Assembly: GCA_009869945.1 (NCBI GenBank)
Contig: WIXG01000628.1
Location: 1-31,131 of the forward strand
Direction: 5' to 3'
DNA from: Mesaphorura yosii
Taxonomy: Eukaryota > Arthropoda > Collembola > Poduromorpha > Tullbergiidae
Length of the DNA: 31,131 bases
Part shown: one piece after another, positions 9,154 to 20,449 of the stretch
Layout of the letters: each line of letters begins with the position of its first letter
Position numbering within the stretch: the stretch's first letter is position 1
The notes under the pieces: generated by a model
The model's database searches: none
What the model saw: only the letters and a program-made list of their open reading frames with translations
Told to the model about the DNA's origin: nothing
Made by a program: the position numbers and the translations under genes

Positions 9154-10600
9154 GAATTCATTGGGACATGAGTCGAGCCGTCTCACAATTTGTTACGATG
9201 GAGGGGCACGCTGAAACTTCGCACTCGTCAAATTCGCATCTGCATCTCGTTTTGCCCCGACTCGTTTCATGAAATTCCCGACCTTGCTTGCCGAATTCCT
9301 GAATATTGGAAAATAAATACTTCAGAAATGCTGCTTGGTAGAATTTTGATCTATCGCGGCCTTTAATATTTACTCCAGCACATTTTAAAAAAATAAATCA
9401 ACACCGAATTCGGTTTTCACGACTGGACTATTACACGTTCAGATTTTCGCGAATGCGTGTGCGTGTAAAAAGTAAACAGTTTGGAGTTTTCGAGCTGCTT
9501 GAGGCCAGTGCGTGTGGTAAATTTCCCATTTCGCACGAAGGCATGGAGGAGCTATGCCATAGCGTGGGTGATAGAAAAGACTGAGGTGGTGGTGGTGGTG
9601 ATGGCGATAGAGAAGATTGAGGTGATGTTGGTGGTGATGAAGATAAGAAACCTCAAAGTGACCAATATTCTTAGCATTACTCAATTAGCAGCGCTGGAAA
9701 TGAAACCGACAGCTGATTGTGACACGCTGACGTTACTGGAAATGCATTTCACAGTTCACAGCTCGCAGCTCACGCATAGGTCATTAGCCAATAATTACAC
9801 CACGAATGAATCCGTAGAATGAATCGTATCTCCTTCCTTCTCCCACCAACCATGGACGGATACGGCGAAGACAGCCACGCAAGGCTCCTTTTCATTCTTT
9901 TCTTCAGGAATTTCTTCTGGATTAATCTCCTGGACTCTTCTCAGCTGATTTCCGGCTAAATTACAAGAAATTGGCTATTCTCCTTGACAAGTTTAATAAA
10001 TTCAGGTGAAGACGGCTGATGACACAATTTTTCGGCTGATTTTTGACAGGTTTCCATTTTTATCGTTCGGATTACCGGATTTCTCATCCCGGAATGCGAA
10101 TCACTGAGTAAATTCCGTTTCATCCGCACGTGAGCAGTCCAGACTGACTATCAGCAGAGGCCTGCTGCTGGATTGCCGAGCAGCGAACAGGCCTCTGCTC
10201 GAGGTTTTTGCATGCGTGAAGAACCATCGCGACTCGCAAGCAGAGTAACGCAGAGGAGGAATGCAGGAGTTATGCGAGAGACCTCCAAGCAAAGAACTTG
10301 GGTATGAGATTGTTGGGCCAAACAGAGACGGATCGCGTACTCTGCCTTCAGTTGTGAGTTATCTCTCTTCGCGGAAAGAAGTGAATGCAACTATTTTTTA
10401 TATCGCCAATACACAGCCTAGTTGCCTGTTCAGCATACGCAAATCTGCATTCTCAAATCTCAATTTACTTCTTTGTGCAGCAAAAGTGCAACGATCCTCA
10501 AACTTTCTTCAAATTTCAAACTGAGGGACTGGACAATTTTGGACAGCATTTACAGTTTGAAACTTTCGTGGAGCCGACTGCGAGGATTTTTTCTCCGAGC
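9154..10600. other. Non-coding stretch downstream of the minisatellite
   Basis: No recognisable coding exon on either strand. It holds the last partial minisatellite word, a 36-bp imperfect duplication and AT-rich simple sequence. The plus-strand frame at 9481-9822 is explained largely by the duplicated GGT-rich unit. Nothing else is supported. Confidence 0.6.
9571..9642. repeat. Imperfect 36-bp tandem duplication (GGT/GAT-rich)
   Basis: Unit 1 (9571-9606) and unit 2 (9607-9642) both run ATAGA.AAGA.TGAGGTG through GGTGGTGATG and differ at about six positions. A third degenerate start follows (ATAAGAAACCTC). Confidence 0.85.
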
Positions 10601-10973
10601 GTCGAGTTTTGTGCTCGAGCGTGAGCGTGTCTCAAATTCGCATTTGCGTGGCCGGCTTGGCTTTACTGCTGGGTCGCTCCAGCGTGGACGACCAGAAGAG
10701 AAAGTCTCCGGGAGACAAATTTATTCGTGAAAGAAAAGTGTGGCTGCACTGTGCATTTGTGCTCGTGAGCAATTCGTGCCGGTGAGAAATTTGCAGCGCT
10801 GAGCTGGAACGCGCGCGTGTGCTTGTCGCTTGTGTGGGGAAGTTGAAACACTGTCAATGCGGTGCGAGAAAGACACCGACGCGTGACACCAACGCCCGTG
10901 AAAAACTGCGACGGCTTCAATAGGCGGCTCCGGACTCTGAATTCGGGTTCGGACGGACGTGGATTGACATTTC

Positions 10974-11406
10974 AGTCAGCAGTACCTCGGGAGACAATTG
11001 CATGCCTTACAATTAAAATTATCCGTCGCGTCGTTGTCAACGTGTGTGTCTTGAGCGTAGCGTAGCAGACAATGGCTGAAAGGGAAGCCTGAAAACTGTG
11101 AAACGAAAACCGAAAACTAAAAACGGACCAACGACGACGGAAACTTGGAACGATGATTTTGATTTTGATGAGTGAGTGACAGACTCGAAATAAATTTTTG
11201 TGGCAACTTCTATTTAGAGAATAGCGCTTGTTAAGTCAACCACCATAAGAATAGAAAGACAGTAAAAGTGCAAGCGTTCGAGGCGGAGGTAGAATTTAAG
11301 TGCGTCCATTGTGAGACGAGGAAAAGGCCGAGGCGGACGGCCGCTTAATCGCTGGACAGTTATCGATCTGACCTTGCCGGACTTTTACTTTTAACGACGG
11401 AGAAGG
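10974..11406 (+). other. Candidate untranslated first exon / promoter block ending in a strong donor
   Basis: From about 10.6 to 11.4 kb the DNA is richer in CpG than its surroundings. A TCAGTC initiator match lies at 10972-10977 (A at 10974), and the block ends in GGAGAAG|GTAAGC with the exon end at 11406. Stops occur in all frames, so it could only be a non-coding exon. The start is a guess from the Inr; there may be a different or further upstream start. If real, this is the beginning of a plus-strand gene whose first intron spans more than 11 kb. Confidence 0.28.
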
Positions 11407-11905
11407 TAAGCACAGTTTACAGTTGCATTCTCGATCCAAGCCAGTAATTAATTGCTGGTTAATTGCGGTGCGGAGTGGCGCGGAGACGAACCGAGCAATT
11501 GTAATTGCAATTAATTTGGCGGTGCATTTGGACAATGTGCAATTAATTCTGAGCTGCCGCTGCCACTGCATTTTGTGGTTTATTCACGGAGAGGAAAGAG
11601 CGGAAGAAAACGAGAGGATTGAGAATGTAGGTACACAACCTGCGTGAACTCGGCAAAAAACCAGCGAGTGAGCCTGCCTGCCTCACCGTCTGCCTGTTCA
11701 GTCACACTGCATTATGCCTTTGCCTTTGCTATTATACATCTCTCACTCGCGTAGCTGTTCTGTACGTACGTGCACGTAGTAAAAGTCTGAGATAGGAAGA
11801 AACATTGTCGAGTGCTCAATGTAAGGTAAGTAAGTACATTCGCCTTTGATGGTCGTTGACCTTCTAGCATAGCCAATGTTTACCTTACCAAAAAGCCCAA
11901 GCGCT

Positions 11906-11977
11906 ATATGCCATGCCATATGCGTATGTCCAAGAAATCGCAATGCAATAGCTATCACACGGTACGGCATGGCATAT
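11906..11977. repeat. Inverted repeat, 12-bp perfect arms, 48-base loop
   Basis: ATATGCCATGCC at 11906-11917 is the exact reverse complement of GGCATGGCATAT at 11966-11977. The pairing does not extend inward, so it does not look like a microRNA precursor. Confidence 0.7.
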
Positions 11978-13641
11978 CAAATACCATTTGACTAACTCTC
12001 ACACACATTTGTTGCTTACGCGAGATGCGATACTACAAAGTAGCAAGTAAATCTTTGCCTGCCTGCTGCGTTGCTGCTTCATCATGATGACGAGACCGCA
12101 ATGAGCAATGATATAACAGCCTCTCTGCTTACAAGCCTAATAAGTGTGAACTTTATTTCTGCTCAAAACTTTTACTTTTCAACCCAACTATTTTTGCAGT
12201 CTGCTGGCTGCACGTGAGACAATTCTGCAACGCATCGCACAGCACTATACTGCATGAATGCAGCTGACTGCAATCAAAGCAATTAAAAGGCAAATGCAGG
12301 CCTGCCTGTCTGTCTGAGATTTTAAATTTTACTTTCTGCGTCCTGGGGTTTTTGCATTGTGACGACTTGAAATTGGAATTTTGAGAAAGCGGCCGTGGAC
12401 AATTCCAGTTTTCCAGCAGTTCAAGCCGGGCATCGCAAAATGCGTACGCGTGCGAGTAAATCCCGAATGCATTTGTGTTTGGGCTCGTAGTATTTGTTGG
12501 GTCAGTAGCCTTGCTCGGCTTGCCTCGAATTCCTCATTTCAAACACACACACGTGACACACGTTGAGTTACGTAATACGTACAATTAAAATTAGAACTGC
12601 AAACTGCGGCAGCACGCGCGTTGACTGCGTTTGCGTTTAATTCATTACCATACGCATTAAGCATTACATAATCAGTGCAATGCGCTCTCTCCCATTGCAC
12701 TGCACCGCTGTTTAATGGATATATTTCAATTTAAGAGCGCATAATTCATGCGCACTTTGGTTGTGTAGCGCACAGACAAGCCAAAGCTAGTCTCATTAAT
12801 GCGTGTGCATAAATCTCTAATTTATGGTTGGCTCTAAACACACAAACCATAACAAAGTAGTAAGCCTGTGAAAGAGTAAAGATACGGCTTATGTTGCTGT
12901 AAGGAAATGCAGCTGATACGAATTCATTGTGCATGCATAATTGTTGCCTGCCTGCCTGCTTATTCCCTTGATGTTGAACGCGTACAACACTTGAATTCGA
13001 CATGGTTTTAAACACACACACGCTAGTCCAAGCCACTGCTGCTATTGCTGCTGCTGAGTAGCGTGGCTGACAGCCACGAATTTCACGGAGAAAGTTGGAA
13101 AGTGGATACTTCCGAGGAAAAGACATCGGAGAATCAGACGTAAAGAATAACGAATCGGAGTTGCTTGATGATGTGATCAATTTTCAGCTTTGCCAGCTTT
13201 TACGCTGGAATTTCGCGTGAATCTCGAATGCGAATTAAATTAAAGAAATCTCGACAGCGACAGCGGCTAATTGGGCGTAGGCAGGCGGGATTTCCCCCGA
13301 CCGGATATCGTACCTTGAGGAGTGCGAATCGATATATTTACTTCGTACTTTCAGGCAGGCACTTGACATTCAAGCCAAACATCAGGCAGAGACTTCATTC
13401 ATTTCAAGGCAAGAATTTTATTTAGAGTGACGGCTGACTGTGATTCGGGAGTGATTGCTAATGAATTAGATTCCCACGGAAGGAATCTTCATCTCGTGGC
13501 CGCTTCTTCTGGCCGTCCATTCAACTGGGCGCATTAAAAGTTCATTCGACAATTCAGCATACCAAAATCAAGTCTTAATTTCCCCAAATTTTAATATTTG
13601 CCATTCTCGCGTCTCGCGTATTATACAACAGCAACAGCCAT

Positions 13642-13659
13642 AGCAGCAGCAGCAGCAGC
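13642..13659. repeat. (AGC)6 microsatellite
   Basis: Six AGC units in a row, flanked by related GCA/ACA words from 13627. Confidence 0.85.
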
Positions 13660-14730
13660 TCGACTGGTTGTTGATCGTCTTGCTTGTAATCCAATAAGTC
13701 ACTTGACTTCTTTTCCTCGATCGCTCGCTCCCTTGCATTTGCATTCGCACCTCTACGCCCATCAACTGACTCATTATGCATAAAATAATGTTTACGGAAC
13801 TGAATAAAATTACGATATTGCACAAGCACAAGCACAAGCAACAAGCAAATGCCAACGAACATCTCAACTTCTACGCCAAAAGCTCAACTCAATCGTAATC
13901 GTTATAAATTCACGCACTTTGCAGTAATTTGCCAAAGAAATACCCGGAATTCTTCTGCCTCCCGAGTTCAAGCCAACTGCAGGCAAAGACAAAGTGAAAG
14001 AGGGATTTGCATTTGAAACTTCCACGTGCGTGGGTGCGTGCGTGTCCCCACTTCACCGTCGTATTTCGCACGGCTCCATTCTGCTATTCTGTCATTCTGC
14101 CGATCAGCAGAATGCCGTATACAAAGTAAACACGTCGCACGTCCAGGCCCGTCTGGCTACGCCCGTGCACTTTAAAACTTTAAAGCTCTGTACTGAACTT
14201 GACTCGCCTGCCATGAAACACGACTCCTGCTGATGCAGCAATAAAAATCATGCAACGCTTGGCCTGATTCATGAAAATTCAATCATTGCCGGTGTCAGCT
14301 GCTTGGCTGGTCTGGTTTCACTTTCATTCTCGGCGGATCTCTGAATTCTGGGTCGCCTCGTCCCTTTAAATTAAGATCGAAGGCTCTTCGAGTGCTGGAC
14401 GTCATTAAATGATTGGCAAATGGAGGAAGTTAGCGTGTTACATAACCGCTCGGATGCGTGACAGAGGTGAGCGCGCTCGCACATTATACATTGCATTGAC
14501 ATTGCGAAAAATTGAATTTAGATGAAAGTGGCTGGCTAGGATGATGACGTTCAATGAGCAGTTTCAGTTTTTATTTAAAAACCCAAAACGCGAGAATGCG
14601 AAAAGCACAGTCTACAGATTTTCAAGAAAAGGAAAAACCTACGCTGCTGCGTTGCCTTCGCATCGAGCTGCTTTGCTTTTGCTGTATTTCCTTTTGTCTC
14701 TGGCATTATTATTATTGCTGCTACAAAGTA

Positions 14731-14755
14731 TATTATTATTATTATTATTATTATA
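14731..14755. repeat. (TAT)n microsatellite, about eight units
   Basis: Perfect TAT/ATT/TTA repetition, with a shorter ATT tract just upstream (about 14705-14715). Confidence 0.9.
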
Positions 14756-15570
14756 TAGAAAATGTTTTAAAAGATATTGAGTTCAATGACCAGTTTTGTG
14801 TTCCTGTGCTACAGAAGAAGGAGCAGCGAGGCAGCGAACGAGCACGCTACAGCTACGCAACGTGCTGCATGTTACTTTTAATGTAACACACGCTAATAGA
14901 CGCTTAAAACACTTCTGCCGCCGCGCCACTACGTTGCACGAGACTCGCAAGTCGCAACTTATGAGCGAACACGACGAAAAATTGCGTGATCTTCTGCGAC
15001 AACGTGCGAGTGTGCATGAATTCTCGAGCGAGCGCACGAGTAAGCCTCAGCCTGAACACAGAACACACGTTTTTGCAAATGTGCAAAGACACTTTTTTCT
15101 CTACTTTTTCTGTTTTGGATTGGTTTGGAGCATGGCAGGCGTTTGATACAAAACAGAGAAGTCAGACGGCCAAGTGCCAAGCGCCAAAAGCCATACACCA
15201 CGCATGTAATTCGACCGAATTAATAAATGAAAATGTGCGTACGCGTCTGTTGATCGAATACGAATACGAATGACGAGTCTCCCAGTTGATATTTGATTTG
15301 ATAAGCAGAAGCCAGCAGCCAGTTTGCAGGCTTACGCCGTGATTCATCCAAAATAATCTGTAATAAATTTCTGTATCTGTGCCGAGAAGCGATGAGGAGC
15401 AGCTATCAAATTCCTCAACCCAACGCCGGAGATTATATAACGCACGGTTATTAATATGAGCACGCATAATCGCGCAAAAGTCGAGTGTCGAGATCGGGAC
15501 GCGACTCAAAGCAACGCAACAGTTGTTCGAGCCGTCAGATTCGTCGTATTTTTCTTCCACTTCGATTCTG

Positions 15571-15600
15571 CTCTTCTTTGCTCTTCTTTGCTCTTCTCTG
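15571..15600. repeat. 10-bp tandem repeat CTCTTCTTTG, three units
   Basis: Units at 15571-15580 and 15581-15590 are identical; the third differs by one base (CTCTTCTCTG). The plus strand is pyrimidine-rich. Confidence 0.9.
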
Positions 15601-18600
15601 CTCCGCGCTCCTTTCATTCGATTTCATTTTGGCGTGCAGAAATAAAAAATCCGCCAACGCGCCAACAAAAACTGTATCCGCTGTTATTAAGCATGGCACG
15701 TGAATTCTCACATTCACACGCATTCACACATTTTACGCATTTACAGCTTAGCCGTCGTCTTATTGCCCTTATTTTTCTTGTAACGATTTTCCCGTCAGTC
15801 AGTCACGAGACTGGTTCGCACTTCCTTCGAAACTGCAATGAAATCGTCTTTTGGCAGATCGCAAAAAAACATAAAATCAATCTGCACACGCAAATTGCAA
15901 ATTCGAGCCGTGCCGTGCCGGGTTTTGCAACCAGAAAACTAAAACTGAATTCAATTGCAATCGGTCGCGTCTGTTTGTCATAAAAATAAATGTCTGTCGT
16001 CTTCCGTTGCTACCGAGTTTTATTGCTTTCGCTTTTGCTTATGCGTGAACATCGTTAAAATCTTCCGTTCCCGTGCGCATGCGTGTTTTTACTCGCACTC
16101 GTGCCTTACTTTTGCCCGTTTTAGAGCATGGGTGTGTTGACCTTTTTACATTTACCTGCATCCAGCAACGTTAAACTAAATGCCCAATGCCCCAGTTGTA
16201 CTATAAACTAAATTTAACTGCCCAATTTGCAAAGTTTCTCAAATAAAACTAAGCCGGGCCGACCATAAAATGGACATTTCGTGACGAACGGCCGGCTCGG
16301 TCCTTCCTTGTGGAAAGTGCCGTGTTCATCTTTCCGCATTGTTGGCGCACCCAAACCGCCAAGCCAATTTCCTTCGAAGCAGAAACAGAAACAGAAGGAA
16401 TAAACCCACAGAAACAGAAAAGCAGGAGCATTTAAGTAATTTATGACCGAATCATGCAATTGTATGCAATTGCAATTGTAATGAAAGCCTGCTCTTCCAA
16501 ATGGGTGGTTTAATAATAGCTGCTTAATAGCACACGTAATAGCACGTTGTATCAATTTCAGGCTTCAGCGCCATGCCTTTGCCCTGCCTTGCTAATCGCC
16601 CAGATACCGTTTAAAATCCCATTAATGACTTTCTCTCTCGATTCTTCAGGCAAATTCGCAAATTCACAAATTGCACTGCACTGCACTATTGAAAGTAAAA
16701 AGGGAGCCTGAATAAATGAACGCGCGTGGACGTGCGAAAAGTGCAAGTGCAACGAATTTCTGCAAAATACGCTGCATTGCATTGAGTATTTAATTTTATG
16801 GGCGGGCCTTCGTGTGAGCATTTGAATCTTTGAAGGAACGCTGCGCTGCGATGAGATTTGAGGTTATTTTGGGGTTTATCAGTCGGAATTCTTCCTGAGG
16901 TAAAATACAACAGAGTGTTTTGGCCATGCTGAGTAGCGCAGCGCAGCAGCGCGAGGGACACGAAAACTTTCACTTGCAGTGCTCAGTATTGTTATTAATG
17001 GCAGTGCAGTGCGATATTATTGCAGGCAGCAAATTAATATCTTGTAAGAACCACAGTACAGTCAAAAGCAACAGTCAGCAGCCACTCAAAATTTTGCCTT
17101 GCTGTGTTGCGCTTGTGTTCGACTGTTTTGGCCACGCACTGGCACTTCAATCAAACATCAAGTTCTCATCTGCGCTGCGCGCGCGCGTTTCTTCTTTAAC
17201 AACAATGCGAGCTGCGATGAATCCATTTTGATTACGAGTTATTATGAGATCATGCTAACAGAATCATGACTGCTTGACTGCTTGCTCTGCTCTGCTCGAC
17301 CATGCATGAATAAATCAAGTCAAGAGCTGGGCGTCAAGCGGCCACGAAGCGCCAAACGCCACGCAGTTTCCTTGCCTAAAGTCAAATGCCATCGGGTCAG
17401 CAAGTTCAAAGCAAAGACGCCACGGCAAGTTTCACCAAAACGCAATCGTAAAATGCCCGCCTCGCATTTCCAAGCCAAGAGAGCATTTTCGCGAATTTGT
17501 GCTTTGCTCCAGAGGAAAAGAAAGGGAAAGGAAGAAAAGGCGTCAATGAACGTGCGTGGAAGTACTCGCAAAAGTTGCGTAACAATAAAAAGTGCTGACC
17601 TAGGAGAATGCCGTTATGGTTTAGTTCACACAGGTTCACTGCATCCGCACAGGAGAAATGCTGCACTGCCTGCACTGCTTATCCAGGAAAACAATAGAAT
17701 GCATGCAAAATACATGCACAAGGATTCTCATTCTCATTCTCTGCTGCTGTGCCTGCCTTCCTGCCGAGTCTCTCACATGTATTTCATTGCATTGCGGCCG
17801 ACAAGACTGACGAGCTTCACGACTAGTTTTCTGCCTGCCTGCCTGCCCAAACAGCTGTGGCCTGAGTTAATGAACAAAAAAGTCGAGTTGTTTAATAGCC
17901 CGTCGAGTCGTTGAGGTAGTTTAGTTCAGTGCAGTAAAAGATTCGAGTTTGTGATGCCGCCGCGCTGGGGAATTCTCGTTCTCGCTGTGCCGTGGCGAAG
18001 CGTGTGAATGCAGAAATGTGAATACTATGTTTCTTGTTTTGTTGCCGTTGGGATGAATGACTGACTACGTAACAAAAAGCCAGCCAGCCAAGCCAGGGGA
18101 CTGCATAACAGCCTTTATTTCGCATTCGCACAGGTTTTTTTTTATCATTCAGACAATTACGCGAATAGCGAACAGTGAACAGAGAACACAGGCTTTTGAC
18201 GTTCGCATAGTCGCAGTCGCGGCGCAAGTGAAAGTGTTTTTATTATGAACGAGTAAGCCAATGCAAATGCTTCAATGCAGCAATGCAGTAGCGATTGACG
18301 ACTCGGCGTCGTGGAATTTCTGTTTGTTTCATTATTATTCGAAGTAAGAATTATTTTAATTAAATTCTCGCAAAACAGAACAGTCGAACGAACGAGAAAA
18401 TGACAACCTTCGCCGCGCGATGTACTCGACAGATTTCTTGTCTGGGGTCTTACGCAATCATCCACTCCAGTCGAGTCGGTCCGATTCCGAATCCATTCTG
18501 AACCGTGCGTGCACGCTGCAATCTGGAAAATAGTAAATGCATGCATTGCGAGAAGAGCAGACTGAATGCATGCGAAATACGACGAGCATGCATGCAGACA

Positions 18601-20431
18601 GGCGAGGATAAATAATAGAGATCAGGGCCATTGAACTTTTTCGTCCGCTTTACTTTACTTTACTTTGCGCTGCCTTGCCTTGCCACAAGTTTTTGGTAAA
18701 GATTCTTGATTGAAGCGGCAGTGATGCAGTTGGAGCCAAGCCGACCGCGGCCATGCACTCTCATTCATTCATGCCTGCTTGCCTGAGTACCCGCATCGCT
18801 CTCGCATTTTTCTGCGTTCAGGCCCCCAAAAGGCGAAAAGGCTACCAAATTCTGAAATTCTGCATTTTGCCATACGTAATTTGAATTTTGTATTTTATGG
18901 TCGGCGATTCTGTGAACTGGCAGGCACTAATTTGCTAAGAAATTTGGTGCAGTGTGATGCCATTGCGCACGTCTAAACTGAAGGGTGCCGTGCCGTGGCG
19001 TGCTAGCTTCGCGAGATTCGAGATTCCAGGGAAATTTATTCTATTGCGTGTGTGGAGTAAGCGTCAAAATTACTGGGAATGTCAACAACTTGTGCTTATT
19101 TATGGACTTGCTCATGTTTTTCGGTTTTCATGTTTCTTCTTCGTTGTGAATTGAGACACGCCACGGAATTTGATCGTGGCCACAAATGCAAGTGCGGAAG
19201 AGAACTCAAGGAGCATTCACCGGGATTTGTCCAGCTGATTCCTTCTTCATAAATAGACAACGTTTGGAATGAAGTACGGTAATTGCTGGGGCCGGACCGG
19301 GCTTCTTCGTGGAAAGGCGAGCTCCGGGTGAATGGGCGCAAATTCGCAAACAATTCCGCCATGTGTTTGCATAAGGCAGGAAGGGAAAGATTCGCCATTT
19401 CCACAGAAGTAATCTTGCCTGCGCTGTTGTTTGAGAAAGATACGAGCTCATGACTGTAAATAAAAGTTTATTAAACCTATAAAGAAACGTAGTTACGGTC
19501 GTCCTCGCATTCGGCGATCGCGATGGCGTTCAGACGTTGTCTTTTCGTTCTGAGGGATCTTAGCATCGAATAGCGAATAGCGAAATGCGAATTTTATTGA
19601 GCTCAGCTGATTAGATTAGAGTAGTGCTGCTGCACTGCCCTGCCCTGCTAATTGCTACGCATATTTATGCGTAGACTGTGTGCGGTGTGGTGAACGACGC
19701 GACGCGTTGTGGTTAGAACGCCAGAAACCTCTTGCTTGATTCACACTTCTTCGCACTGCCCTGCATTGCCATGTCAATCGATGCCAATCGTCGTCGTAAC
19801 CGCATTTCCTTCTGGGATGGGTTTTTAATTGCTCTAGTGTCTCATTGATCGTATGATGGATTAAAGTGAAATCTCAATGTAAACGTTAACGCCAAAGCCT
19901 TCGGCTTTGTCTTTGCATTGTCCAGAAATACTTTAAATCCATGCGGGATCAAAGCGCTAAATGGAGAATGCATTAGCAGCAGTCAGCAGTTCAGTGTTCG
20001 CATTAATGCCTGCTCGCACTGCTTACATAACCGCGAGTGGCGAATGGCGAGTTCGTTCGTGTTATGATTTCAAGTACACTGAACTTTACACTACACCCAG
20101 TAGATCTTCCTTGACGCACGCACGGCAAAGCAAATGAATTGCTTGCTTGCTTTGTAGGATCTCTCGCGCAAGTCTCTCTGGACTCGAGTCTTGAGTAAAT
20201 CTTGTTTCATCATCGTCATCGTCAACGTTGCAGGCATCGCATCTTTTCTCGTCTTTTCTCGAGCTGTCGAGCCGCGTTCGACAGTAAACTTCCACCTGCA
20301 TTCGCAATCGCATTCAAATTCGAATTTTCATTTAAATTTGCATTTACGCATCGAAAACGTATAAAACTGCATGGAAATAAAAGGAAATGGTGTAAAGGAA
20401 CTTCTCGTATTTAACGACCCGATCCGGGCAG

Positions 20432-20449
20432 GAATTCGAATTCGAATTC
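20432..20449. repeat. (GAATTC)3 palindromic hexamer repeat
   Basis: Three consecutive EcoRI-type palindromes, self-complementary over the whole 18 bases. It lies in a longer stretch of TTCGAATT-type words starting near 20300. Confidence 0.85.

Noticed and set aside
8867..9214. Open frames with a 20-residue repeat on both strands
   Set aside because: Direct consequence of the 60-bp minisatellite period; they lie at and beyond the SDAD1 poly(A) signal.
11766..11985. MicroRNA precursor around the 12-bp inverted repeat
   Set aside because: Loop too large and unpaired, and no known conserved microRNA seed family recognised.
13287..13296. Perfect NF-kB/Rel-type site GGGATTTCCC
   Set aside because: A single ten-base match in 31 kb is expected by chance for a degenerate consensus, and no cluster surrounds it.
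17282..17914. 210-codon plus-strand open frame
   Set aside because: The longest frame in the gene-poor region, but no domain, Lys/Arg/Ser-rich composition, simple CCTG repeats inside its coding sense, and a length that can occur by chance in 22 kb and six frames.
20086..20313. Minus-strand frame with coding-like residues after an acceptor (GCGAATGCAG)
   Set aside because: No credible donor at its far end, and a 10-bp tandem duplication (near 20242) supplies part of the pattern.
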